NCBI GenBank assembly: GCA_946478995.1
Contig: CAMLDK010000005.1
Coordinates: 1 to 21,948, forward strand
DNA: 21,948 bases
Direction of reading: 5' to 3'
From: an uncultured Candidatus Saccharibacteria bacterium
Lineage (GTDB): Bacteria; Patescibacteria; Saccharimonadia; Saccharimonadales; 2-12-FULL-41-12
In this document: in pieces, positions 6,362 to 13,470 of the stretch
How positions within the stretch are numbered: position 1 is the first letter of the stretch
How the letters are laid out: each line of letters starts with the position of its first letter
Made by a program: the position numbers and the translations under genes
The notes under the pieces: generated by a model
What the model saw: the letters and a program-made list of their open reading frames with translations, nothing else
Database searches by the model: none
What the model was told of the DNA's origin: nothing

Positions 6362-7528
6362 ATGAAAACCATAGCCGTAATCTTCGGTAGCCGCTCAACC
6401 GAGCATGATGTATCCGTAGTAACTGCGCTTTCAAGTATCATAAAACCTCTGGAGCTTTCTAAAAAGTACAAAGTAGAAGCGATTTATATCGCCAAAAACG
6501 GTGCTTGGTACTGGGATGATAAATTAAAGGATATTAAGTTGTTCCAAAAGGGTTTGGAGCAATTTTTACATAAGACGAGTCCCGCCAGTGTCCAGTTCGA
6601 CGGCGGTATGACGCTTATAAAGTCCAGCGGAATAGCCGGCCGGAAAACTTCAAGGAAAGTTGACATAGTATTTCCCGCTACCCATGGTACATTCGGCGAG
6701 GATGGAAGTTTGATGGGGCTTTTAAAAATGGCCAACGTACCTTTTGTCGGCTGCGACATGGACGCCAGCGTGCTTGCTATGGATAAGGTATTAGCAAAGC
6801 AGATTGTCGGAACACATGATATCAAGGTTGCTAAATACGAGGTTGTTGCCAGCAATAGATTCGCTCGCCACTCAAACGAGATAATTAGCAAAATAGAAAA
6901 AAATCTAGGATATCCTCTGTTTATCAAGCCGGCGCACCTGGGATCCAGCATCGGCATAGGCAGGGCAGAGAATAAAACCGAACTTCGCAATGCCATTGAA
7001 GTAGCTACTCACTATGATGATAAAGTCTTGGTTGAAGAAGAAGTACAAAGCCTGATAGAAGTAACTTTGCCAATAATCGGCAACGACCAGCTCAAGCCGG
7101 CTCTTCTTGAACGGCCCTTAACCGATCCTGAAGATTTCTTTGACTTCGATACTAAATATTTAAACGGCGGCAAAAAAGGCGGCGGCAAGAAAAACGCGGC
7201 TAAAGGTGCCCAAGGATACAGTGAAATCCCAGCCAAACTTTCTGAGGGACTTTACGAAAAAGCCGAAAAGACCGGCCTGGAAGCTTACAGAGCGTTGGGT
7301 TGTCAGGGCATAGCGCGGATAGATATGCTGATAGACAGCAAGACAGGGGAAGTTTATTTCAATGAAGCGAATCCTCTGCCTGGCAGTTTGTACGCGCATA
7401 ATTTCCGAGCCGCAGGGATTAGCAGCGTAGAACTTGTAGAAGAGCTGGTAAGGCTTGCCGAAGAGCGTTGGCAGCACGAAGCTTCCCGTAACACGGTATT
7501 TCAAACTAATTACCTTCAGCAATTTTAA
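6362..7528 (+). CDS. ddl: D-alanine--D-alanine ligase family protein (divergent)
   Basis: An ATP-grasp ligase that joins two D-amino acids, normally D-Ala-D-Ala, for the MurF step. Family motifs: N-terminal GSRSTEHDVS (catalytic Glu14, corresponding to E. coli DdlB Glu15); PATHGTFGEDG (106-115); KPAHLGSSIGIG (189-200) with the conserved Ser; ATP-grasp metal ligands D321, E335 and N337. Two differences stand out. The omega-loop region (about 264-288), normally a short KYxSGxxxxxxPA, carries a Gly/Lys-rich insertion (NGGKKGGGKKNAAKG). The usual NTxPGxTxxS near the second substrate is NPLPGSLYAHN (337-347). The second D-residue specificity is therefore uncertain. It follows the MurF-like gene by 58 nt with its own promoter, and the aminotransferase gene starts 3 nt after its stop. 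Confidence 0.92.
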   Translation: MKTIAVIFGSRSTEHDVSVVTALSSIIKPLELSKKYKVEAIYIAKNGAWYWDDKLKDIKLFQKGLEQFLHKTSPASVQFDGGMTLIKSSGIAGRKTSRKVDIVFPATHGTFGEDGSLMGLLKMANVPFVGCDMDASVLAMDKVLAKQIVGTHDIKVAKYEVVASNRFARHSNEIISKIEKNLGYPLFIKPAHLGSSIGIGRAENKTELRNAIEVATHYDDKVLVEEEVQSLIEVTLPIIGNDQLKPALLERPLTDPEDFFDFDTKYLNGGKKGGGKKNAAKGAQGYSEIPAKLSEGLYEKAEKTGLEAYRALGCQGIARIDMLIDSKTGEVYFNEANPLPGSLYAHNFRAAGISSVELVEELVRLAEERWQHEASRNTVFQTNYLQQF

Positions 7529-7531
7529 GCC

Positions 7532-8833
7532 ATGCGCCTTAACGTGGTTCATCCTGGAGCACATGAACTGCGCTATGAAATCCGGGGAATTGTAGAGTTT
7601 GCAAAAAAATTGGAAAAGACCGGAGTCAAAATAACCTGGGAAAATATAGGCGACCCTGTAGCAAAAGGCGAAGAAGTGCCTGGCTGGATAAGGAAGATAG
7701 TCTCGGATGAAGCATCTAAGTCCAGTGATTCTTTTGAATACTCACCGACAAAAGGTTTGCTTTCAGCTCGACAGTTTTTAGCTTCAAACAGAAGCAAAGA
7801 AACAGGCGCCAAGCTGGATCCGGAAAATATAATTTTCTTCAACGGCCTAGGTGATGCGGTTACCAAGATCTATACATGGCTGAATCCTATGGCAAGAGTT
7901 TTAGGCCCCAACCCGGCTTACCCTACGCATTCATCGTTTGAAGGCGCCCACAGCCACAAGCCTATGCTGACTTACCGGCTTGACCCGGATAATAACTGGC
8001 TGCCTGATACAAAAGAAATTAAAAAACTGGTTAAAGAAGATCCCTCAATAGTCGGTTTACTAATAATAAATCCCGATAACCCCACCGGCATGGTATATCC
8101 CGAGAGCGTTTTAAAAGAATTCGTTAAAATAGCTAAAAAACACAACTTGTTCTTAATAGCCGATGAAGTTTATGCGAACCTATCATATAGGGGCAGCAGG
8201 TTTAAATCTTTAGCTACTTTATCCGGCAATGTGCCGACCATGATAATGAGGGGGCTATCAAAAGAAGTTCCCTGGCCGGGCAGCCGCTGTGGCTGGATAG
8301 AGTTTTATAATGTTAAAAAAGACACTAATTTTGCCGCTTATGCCAGGTCTATAGAAGACGCCAAAATGTCCGAAGTTTGCTCTACTACCCTGCCGCAGAC
8401 CGTCCTGCCTAAAATACTTGGCCACCTTAAATACCCGAACCATCTGGAAAAGAGGCGCAAGAAATATGAAGAGCGTGCTAAAAAAGCCGTTCAGATATTG
8501 TCAAAAAATAAGAACTTCAAAGCCGTGATGCCTAAAGGCGCTTTTTATATCTCCGTGGCATTTAGTGATGAATTTGCTAGTAAGAGATTCCGGCTAAAAG
8601 CCGCGAACTGGAAAGCCCAGAGATTGCTAGATGCAGAGCTGAGACATATGAAAAAAACGGATTTCGACAAAAGGTTTTGCTACCAAATCCTGGCTGCCAC
8701 AGGCATATGCCTGGTCCCCTTAAGCACCGGTTTCAACAGTCATGTGCCGGGTTTTCGGATGACTTTGCTCGAAAGTGATGAGGGAATTTTCGAACATACC
8801 CTTAAAACAATAGTCGAGTCTGTTAAAATATAG
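7532..8833 (+). CDS. Alanine/aspartate-type PLP aminotransferase (class I/II)
   Basis: A 433-residue fold-type I aminotransferase moving an amino group between an amino acid and a 2-oxo acid. Visible: YSPTKGLLSAR near the N-terminus; substrate/PLP motif NPDNPTG (180-186); PLP pyridine-nitrogen Asp211 in IADEVYANLSY with Tyr214; Schiff-base lysine K244 in GLSKEVPWPGSRCGW. The SKEVPWPGxRxGW form, typical of AlaT/AlaA-like glutamate-pyruvate transaminases, supports an alanine-forming role, but substrate is inferred. The ATG is 3 nt after the ddl stop and has no Shine-Dalgarno, so it is probably read by coupling from the leaderless ddl message. Linkage to ddl suggests it feeds alanine to the wall pathway; no alanine racemase is visible in this window. 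Confidence 0.93.
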   Translation: MRLNVVHPGAHELRYEIRGIVEFAKKLEKTGVKITWENIGDPVAKGEEVPGWIRKIVSDEASKSSDSFEYSPTKGLLSARQFLASNRSKETGAKLDPENIIFFNGLGDAVTKIYTWLNPMARVLGPNPAYPTHSSFEGAHSHKPMLTYRLDPDNNWLPDTKEIKKLVKEDPSIVGLLIINPDNPTGMVYPESVLKEFVKIAKKHNLFLIADEVYANLSYRGSRFKSLATLSGNVPTMIMRGLSKEVPWPGSRCGWIEFYNVKKDTNFAAYARSIEDAKMSEVCSTTLPQTVLPKILGHLKYPNHLEKRRKKYEERAKKAVQILSKNKNFKAVMPKGAFYISVAFSDEFASKRFRLKAANWKAQRLLDAELRHMKKTDFDKRFCYQILAATGICLVPLSTGFNSHVPGFRMTLLESDEGIFEHTLKTIVESVKI

Positions 8834-8834
8834 T
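8821..8834 (+). promoter_or_regulatory. Promoter of leuS inside the end of the aminotransferase gene
   Basis: Two overlapping -10 candidates lie in the last codons of the previous gene: TG + T + TAAAAT (8821-8829), and TATAGT (8829-8834), which ends exactly 6 nt before ATG 8841. The first would give a leader of about 4 nt, the second a leaderless message. Confidence 0.5.
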
Positions 8835-8840
8835 CCTACA

Positions 8841-11318
8841 ATGAAGAGGTATAACCCCAAAGAGATAGAACCTAAGTGGCAGAAAGTTTGGGACGAGAGC
8901 AAAATCTACAATGCAGTCGATTTTGACAAGCGCCCCAAGTTCGTCATGCTGACCGAATTTCCATATCCCTCAGGCGATGGCCTGCATATAGGCCACACCC
9001 GCGAATATACACTAGGCGATATCATGGCCCGGCACAAAAGGATGCAGGGACATAACGTACTTTACCCTATGGGCTATGACGAATTCGGCTTGCCGACGGA
9101 GAACTATGCGATTAAAAATAAAATGACCCCTCAAGCGGCAACCAGACAGAATGTGGCTAATTTCCAGAAGCAGTTTGAAAGTCTCGGGCTAAGCATAGAC
9201 TGGAACCGGAAAGTTAACACCAGCGATCCGGACTATTATAAATGGACCCAATGGCTGTTCCTGCAGTTTTTCAGCGCCGGCTTGGCATACCAGGATGAGA
9301 TCGCGATCAATTGGTGTCCGCATTGCAAGACGGGCCTCGCAAATGAAGAAGTGGTAAACGGCCGCCATGAACGCTGCGACACGCTGGTAGAGAAAAAAAC
9401 ACTAAAACAGTGGATGCTGAAAATCACTAAATATGCCGACAGGCTGATCAAAGGCCTTAAGGACCTGGACTATCCTAGCCGTATCGCCGACCAGCAGGTT
9501 AATTGGATAGGCCGCAAAGAAGGTATAGATATTAAATATGAGATTATCGACGCCCCTGAAAAAGAAACTATAACTTGTTTTACTACTCGGCCGGATACTA
9601 ATTTCGGAGCTACTTTTATCGTGCTTGCTCCAGAACATCCATTTGTTCAGAAAATCGTTGAGGGAAAAGTTGAAACAAAACATAGGGAAACTGTCATAAA
9701 TTATGTTAAAAAATCATTAAGCAAGAGCGAAATAGAACGCCAGGAAGAAGGCCGAAAGAAGACAGGCGCCTTTACCGGTTTTTATGCCAAGAATGAATTA
9801 ACTGGAAAAGATATGCCTGTATGGGTTTCGGATTTTGTATTGGCCGGATTCGGTACCGGTGCTGTGGTTGGAGTCCCGGGGCACGATTTAAGAGACTTCC
9901 AGTTTGCCCAGGAGTTTGACCTGCCTGTTGTCCGTGTGGTTGTAGGTCCGGATAAAGATACTTCCGAAATAACTAAACCTGAGCAAGTACAAGAAGCCAG
10001 CGGTACAATGATAAATTCTGATTTTCTAAATGGCATGGATATCCATAAGGCCACCCGGAAAATCATGGTCTATATGGAAGAAAAAGGCATGGGTAAACGC
10101 AAGGTCAGTTACAGGCTCAGGGATTGGATTTTCAGCCGACAGCATTATTGGGGGGAGCCGATTCCTATAATCCATTGTGCCGGCGACGGCCCGGTCGCGG
10201 TACCGGAAAAAGATCTGCCCGTAGTATTGCCGGAAGTAGAGAATTACGAACCGACGGATAACGGTGAAAGCCCTCTGGCTGGAGTCAAGGAATGGGTGAG
10301 TGTCAAATGTCCTAAATGCGGCCAGCCGGCCAAACGTGAAACCGACACCATGCCAAACTGGGCAGGGAGCAGCTGGTATTACCTGCGTTATTTTGATCCG
10401 AAAAACAGGAAAGCATTTGCCGATAAAAAGAAACTGGAATATTGGGGCGCGGTAGATATGTATCTGGGCGGTATGGAGCATACGACCCTGCACCTACTTT
10501 ACAGCCGGTTTTGGCATCAATTTTTCTATGATCACAAATTAGTCCCCACTCCCGAGCCGTATAAGGCAAGACGGGGGCAGGGCATAATCCTTGCCGCCGA
10601 CGGTTCAAAAATGAGCAAGTCTATAGGTAACGTCGTCAATCCGTCCGAAGTGATCGACAGCGGTTACGGTGCCGATGCGATGCGTCTTATCATTGCGTTT
10701 CTAGCGCCGTTTGATCAGACCACGCCATGGAACCCGGAGGGTGTGGCCGGAACGTTTAGATTCCTGCAAAGAGTTTGGACGCTGTGCCATGAATTTTTGG
10801 AGGCACCTGATCCGAAAAATCCTTCAACCGATGAAAATTTACTCCGTGCTGCACATAATGCTATTTTTAAGGTCAACAAAGACCTTAATGATATGCAGTT
10901 TAATACCACTATTGCCGCTCTTATGGAGTACAGCAACGAGCTTTATAAGATCAAAGCAGAACAGGGTTTTGATGCGAAAGAGGACTGGAAGTTTGCGCTG
11001 ACGGCCCTTTTGAAACTGCTCGCCCCCTTTGCGCCGCATATCACCGAGGAATTATGGCATGAGTTCGGGGAAAAAGATTCTATACATACGTCTGAGTGGC
11101 CGGTATACGATAAAAAATATCTGGTTCGGGATATCGCCAATATAGTTGTCCAGATCAACGGCAAATTAAGGGCAAATATAGAAGTGCCTGCCGGATCAAG
11201 CGAGCAGGAGGTCATTGAAGCGGCTAAAACGGACGAAAGGGTATCAAAACACTTGGAAAATAAAAAGGTACGTAAAAGTATTTACGTACCCGGCAAATTA
11301 GTTAACTTCGTAGTTTGA
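8841..11318 (+). CDS. leuS: Leucyl-tRNA synthetase
   Basis: An 825-residue class I aminoacyl-tRNA synthetase that charges tRNA-Leu. The HIGH signature is HIGH at 49-52 within PYPSGDGLHIGHTREYT. Zn-ligand-like cysteines follow in WCPHCKTGLANEE and a second pair in CPKCGQPAKRETD. The CP1 editing domain has the TTRPDT motif (248-253) and GTGAVVGVPGHDLRDFQFA, with the conserved editing Asp. MPNWAGSSWYYLRY is the LeuRS-specific strand before the KMSKS loop (590-594, GSKMSKSIGNVV). The C-terminus has the anticodon-binding helices and the small LeuRS C-terminal domain (VQINGKLRANIEV). Length is typical of bacterial LeuRS. The stop abuts (0 nt) the stop of the convergent small gene on the minus strand. 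Start ATG 8841 is supported by the N-terminal MKRYNPKEIEPKWQ block. Confidence 0.98.
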   Translation: MKRYNPKEIEPKWQKVWDESKIYNAVDFDKRPKFVMLTEFPYPSGDGLHIGHTREYTLGDIMARHKRMQGHNVLYPMGYDEFGLPTENYAIKNKMTPQAATRQNVANFQKQFESLGLSIDWNRKVNTSDPDYYKWTQWLFLQFFSAGLAYQDEIAINWCPHCKTGLANEEVVNGRHERCDTLVEKKTLKQWMLKITKYADRLIKGLKDLDYPSRIADQQVNWIGRKEGIDIKYEIIDAPEKETITCFTTRPDTNFGATFIVLAPEHPFVQKIVEGKVETKHRETVINYVKKSLSKSEIERQEEGRKKTGAFTGFYAKNELTGKDMPVWVSDFVLAGFGTGAVVGVPGHDLRDFQFAQEFDLPVVRVVVGPDKDTSEITKPEQVQEASGTMINSDFLNGMDIHKATRKIMVYMEEKGMGKRKVSYRLRDWIFSRQHYWGEPIPIIHCAGDGPVAVPEKDLPVVLPEVENYEPTDNGESPLAGVKEWVSVKCPKCGQPAKRETDTMPNWAGSSWYYLRYFDPKNRKAFADKKKLEYWGAVDMYLGGMEHTTLHLLYSRFWHQFFYDHKLVPTPEPYKARRGQGIILAADGSKMSKSIGNVVNPSEVIDSGYGADAMRLIIAFLAPFDQTTPWNPEGVAGTFRFLQRVWTLCHEFLEAPDPKNPSTDENLLRAAHNAIFKVNKDLNDMQFNTTIAALMEYSNELYKIKAEQGFDAKEDWKFALTALLKLLAPFAPHITEELWHEFGEKDSIHTSEWPVYDKKYLVRDIANIVVQINGKLRANIEVPAGSSEQEVIEAAKTDERVSKHLENKKVRKSIYVPGKLVNFVV

Positions 11319-11696
11319 TTATCTGGGCATTCTAAGTTCAAGAGGAGGAGAATCCGGAATCGACTCAGCTGGCAGTTCGGGAGCTTCACGACCTCTCAGG
11401 ATACGGATTTGTTCGCCAGCACCGGCAACCAAACCTCCTATATTAGCATCCGGGTCTTCAAAGTAGCGTCTGGCAGCTCTGTCTAGCATACCGTCATCAC
11501 CCAAAGCTTGGCGGTTTCCCCAATTGCCTATCGCATCCAATACACGCCCGTCACTGGCGGGGCCAGTGCCTGCTTCCCAGTGCCTATCTTCTTCCCGCTC
11601 ACGGCGGGCTAAACGTTCAGTCCTTGCTTGATCTATTAACTCAGCTTTCCGTTCAGGTGATAGTTCAAAAGGCGTGACTTTAAATGTTCTGGTCAT
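11319..11696 (-). CDS. Small hypothetical protein A (125 aa), leaderless
   Basis: I do not recognise this 125-residue protein. It is soluble in appearance: residues 1-60 are strongly charged with a run of Arg/Glu (about 24-40) that should be helical, the middle (DGRVLDAIGNWGNRQALGDDGMLDRAARRYF) looks helical, and the last 20 residues are Pro/Glu-rich and probably disordered. There is no transmembrane segment and no Cys. It converges tail to tail with leuS without a gap. Its promoter is clear: on the minus strand TG + C + TATTAT (11711-11703) ends 6 nt before the ATG at 11696. Together with sustained coding and that promoter, I take it as real rather than a shadow: leuS does not cover it. Confidence 0.7.
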   Translation of the reverse strand: MTRTFKVTPFELSPERKAELIDQARTERLARREREEDRHWEAGTGPASDGRVLDAIGNWGNRQALGDDGMLDRAARRYFEDPDANIGGLVAGAGEQIRILRGREAPELPAESIPDSPPLELRMPR

Positions 11697-11702
11697 GTTT
11701 CT

Positions 11703-11711
11703 ATAATAGCA
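11703..11711 (-). promoter_or_regulatory. Extended -10 promoter, leaderless, of small protein A
   Basis: On the minus strand TG (11711-11710), C, TATTAT (11708-11703), then six bases AGAAAC and ATG at 11696. This is the same geometry as at ddl. Confidence 0.6.
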
Positions 11712-11735
11712 CTTATGGTTAAATTTGTCAATATC

Positions 11736-12068
11736 TTAGAGCATTTTTCTTATGATTTCCTCAGCCGCAATTCCGCCCAGTATAAAGACAGGTGAATACG
11801 GGAGTACCGACCCTCTTAGGGAGGGTGCAGCTTCGCTGTAACCATCTATAGGCGTAAGTTCCGGTAGCGGCCTTTCCTCTGCCGGCAATTCCTCCAGACT
11901 GGCAATACCTAATTTACGCGGCAGTATAAGCAGCTCGTCGTCCCTGTCGCGGCCGGATAACCGGTCTCTGGTGGCTCTCCAGTCCTCAAGACGAACCAGG
12001 TTATCTTGTCCGGGCATTTTCTCCGCTGAAAAATCTCCTTCATTTGCCCAGTCGAAAAGTGAGTACAT
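11736..12068 (-). CDS. Small hypothetical protein B (110 aa), leaderless
   Basis: An unrecognised protein of 110 residues with an acidic, Asp/Glu/Arg-rich N-terminal two thirds (SGRDRDDELL, ELPAEERPLPEL) and a hydrophobic C-terminal stretch (SPVFILGGIAAEEIIRKML) that could be a membrane-touching or buried helix. There are two adjacent ATGs, 12071 and 12068. I prefer the second, because the TATAAT box ends exactly 6 nt before it, as at other genes here; the first would lie only 3 nt from the -10. The gene is 25-40 nt upstream of the promoter of small protein A on the same strand and diverges from rpmF. It shares no clear sequence similarity with protein A, only a general bias (Pro/Glu-rich, no Cys). 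Confidence 0.68.
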   Translation of the reverse strand: MYSLFDWANEGDFSAEKMPGQDNLVRLEDWRATRDRLSGRDRDDELLILPRKLGIASLEELPAEERPLPELTPIDGYSEAAPSLRGSVLPYSPVFILGGIAAEEIIRKML

Positions 12069-12074
12069 CATTTT

Positions 12075-12083
12075 ATTATAACA
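12075..12083 (-). promoter_or_regulatory. Extended -10 promoter of small protein B
   Basis: Minus strand TG (12083-12082), T, perfect TATAAT (12080-12075). The following six bases AAAATG lead to the second ATG (12068), predicting a leaderless transcript from that codon. Confidence 0.65.
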
Positions 12084-12127
12084 CTTATATTAAATAATTT
12101 CAAATACATATTGTCGAATTACCCCTG

Positions 12128-12156
12128 TTGTGTCCGTTTAGGATTAATGGTAAGAT
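12128..12156 (+). promoter_or_regulatory. Promoter of rpmF
   Basis: TTGTGT (12128-12133), 17-nt spacer ending in TGG, then TAAGAT (12151-12156): a -35 plus extended -10. Predicted start is near 12163, giving a leader of about 70 nt. A small hairpin (TTCTGC/GTAGAA, 12205-12219) sits directly before the Shine-Dalgarno, a plausible place for translational control. Confidence 0.55.
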
Positions 12157-12231
12157 TATCTTAACTGCGAATTAAATTAAAGCAAAACATGACTATAAGT
12201 AAAGTTCTGCTTAGTAGAAAGGGAGAAATAT

Positions 12232-12384
12232 ATGGGAAAGCCAAAGAAGCGGACAACACCGAGACGAACAGGCAACCGCCGCAGCCACCTAGTGTTAAGA
12301 CTGGCCAGGAAAGTAAACGCAAAAAGCCCGGTAAAAGTCTTTACCACCAAGAGAGAGACCGGTAAAAAACAGCCGGCCAAATAA
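12232..12384 (+). CDS. rpmF: Ribosomal protein bL32
   Basis: A 50-residue, very basic protein beginning MGKPKKRTTPRRTGNRRSH, which matches the conserved N-terminus of bL32 (a PK+R+xxxxRxxxRRSH pattern). The rest is KVFTTKRETGKKQPAK-type basic sequence. It lacks the two CxxC pairs of zinc-binding bL32 and so is the Cys-free (zinc-independent) form, as in E. coli. bL32 is a component of the large ribosomal subunit near the tunnel exit. Start choice is firm: Shine-Dalgarno GGGAG (12221-12225) lies 6 nt upstream of the ATG and the protein starts with the family N-terminus. It has its own promoter; nusB follows 52 nt later with another -10. Confidence 0.85.
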   Translation: MGKPKKRTTPRRTGNRRSHLVLRLARKVNAKSPVKVFTTKRETGKKQPAK

Positions 12385-12404
12385 CCCTTGCTGTGCCGGT
12401 ACGC

Positions 12405-12410
12405 TATAAT
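12405..12410 (+). promoter_or_regulatory. -10 element of the nusB operon
   Basis: TATAAT (12405-12410), a perfect hexamer without a TG extension or clear -35. The predicted leader is about 20 nt and contains AGGAG (12418-12422), which is 14 nt from ATG 12437, longer than usual. Confidence 0.5.
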
Positions 12411-12436
12411 AGTATCCAGGAGTGACAGTTTAACAA

Positions 12437-12919
12437 ATGAGCGCTAATCGACATCTAGGCAGAATCATCGCTCTGCAAACTATGTATGAAATAGAGCTGA
12501 GGCAGGGTAGCGGCGATGAGCACGTGAATATCAAACAAGTGCTTAAGAGGAATGTCGACCGCTATAGCGCAAAACTGGATGACAAGGCCTTTTTAAACGA
12601 GCTAGCTGAAGGTGTTTATAAGACAATCGAGGATTTGGATAAAAAGATCCAGCCGATCGCACCTGATTGGCCTTTGAGCCAGATCGCCCGGATCGATCTT
12701 TGTATCCTAAGGATTTCTTTTTATGAACTTTTGTTCATGAAAAACACCCCGCCCAAAGTAGTAATAAACGAAGCCGTTGAGCTCGCAAAGTCATATGGCG
12801 GTGAAAATTCCTCGAAGTTCATAAACGGTGTACTGGGAACTTTGTTAAAGTCACTGCAAACTGATAAGCCCGCACCGCCAGTTAAGAAAGCCGCGAAAAA
12901 AGAAGCTAAGAAAGATTAA
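12437..12919 (+). CDS. nusB: Transcription antitermination protein NusB
   Basis: A 160-residue all-helical NusB protein, which with NusE/S10 binds boxA RNA in rRNA operons and supports antitermination. Family features: N-terminal [12 protein letters not shown] (LQxLYxxE pattern), a central [23 protein letters not shown] block (the RID..ILR...YEL signature) and [30 protein letters not shown] near the C-terminus, all conserved. The last 15 residues are a Lys/Ala tail ([11 protein letters not shown]) beyond the fold. It heads a nusB-NUDIX-rnc cluster: the NUDIX gene begins 23 nt downstream and rnc overlaps that gene. An upstream in-frame GTG (12422) is followed two codons later by a stop, so ATG 12437 is the start. 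Confidence 0.95.
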   Translation: MSANRHLGRIIALQTMYEIELRQGSGDEHVNIKQVLKRNVDRYSAKLDDKAFLNELAEGVYKTIEDLDKKIQPIAPDWPLSQIARIDLCILRISFYELLFMKNTPPKVVINEAVELAKSYGGENSSKFINGVLGTLLKSLQTDKPAPPVKKAAKKEAKKD

Positions 12920-12942
12920 GTAAGGATTTACAACGCAAGATT

Positions 12943-13470
12943 ATGAAAAAACCTAATATTAAAAAGCCCAAGGTAAAGCGACCGAAACCGATTGCGGGCA
13001 TAAAGAAATTCATGCCAAAGCGCAAGCCGGCTATCAGCGAGGTCGTACGCGAGCCGACCAGCGGCGGGATGGTTTTCCGTCGTAATAAGCAGGATAAGAT
13101 AGAAATATTGCTTATCCAGGATGCTAAAGACCGCTGGACAATCCCTAAAGGTCACATCGAAGAGGGAGAATCACCGAAAGCAACCGCCGAACGCGAAATA
13201 CGCGAAGAAACAGGCCTGCAGGAAATGAATGTAATGAATTGGCTGGGGAAGATTAATTTTCGCTACAGGCGGGCTAACAGCCTGGTGCTGATGACTACCG
13301 AGATTTTCCTGGTCCAGGCCAAGGGTAATACCGATAAATTAAAACCGGAAGACTGGATGAACGGTATCGGCTGGTTCAGTCCAGGCGAAGCGCTTGATAA
13401 GATAGAATACGAAGATATAGGGAAGTTAATACTTTTAGGCTTGAAGAAAATAAGAAATGCCGGACTTTAA
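12943..13470 (+). CDS. NUDIX hydrolase with a basic N-terminal extension
   Basis: A 175-residue NUDIX-family pyrophosphohydrolase (cleaves nucleoside diphosphates linked to another moiety; substrate unknown). The Nudix box is perfect: G70, E76, R84, E85, E88, E89, G91 in GHIEEGESPKATAEREIREETGL-type spacing. Before the domain lies a 30-residue tail almost free of acidic residues and full of Lys, Pro and Arg (MKKPNIKKPKVKRPKP), likely disordered and suited to binding RNA or the ribosome. The gene is between nusB and rnc; its end overlaps the rnc start by 14 nt, so the three are probably one operon. This setting makes an RNA- or nucleotide-housekeeping role likely (for example 5'-end processing or sanitation), but that is inference. 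Confidence 0.93.
   Translation: MKKPNIKKPKVKRPKPIAGIKKFMPKRKPAISEVVREPTSGGMVFRRNKQDKIEILLIQDAKDRWTIPKGHIEEGESPKATAEREIREETGLQEMNVMNWLGKINFRYRRANSLVLMTTEIFLVQAKGNTDKLKPEDWMNGIGWFSPGEALDKIEYEDIGKLILLGLKKIRNAGL

Noticed and set aside
6484..6996. 170-codon open frame on the minus strand inside ddl
   Set aside because: It lies wholly within the well-supported ddl gene, has no promoter or ribosome site and its translation looks like a shadow (many Leu/Ser/Ala, no domain).
7160..7564. 134-codon minus-strand frame across the ddl/aminotransferase junction
   Set aside because: Antisense to two real genes and without promoter features; composition does not look like a protein of this genome.
10026..10493. 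155-codon open frame on the minus strand inside leuS
   Set aside because: Fully covered by leuS, which has all family motifs; no independent signals.
11319..12068. Toxin-antitoxin pair formed by small proteins A and B
   Set aside because: Each has its own promoter, neither has a DNA-binding or toxin motif that I can see, and they do not overlap or share a Shine-Dalgarno-linked operon.
12422..12436. GTG at 12422 as an upstream nusB start
   Set aside because: In frame but followed two codons later by TAA.
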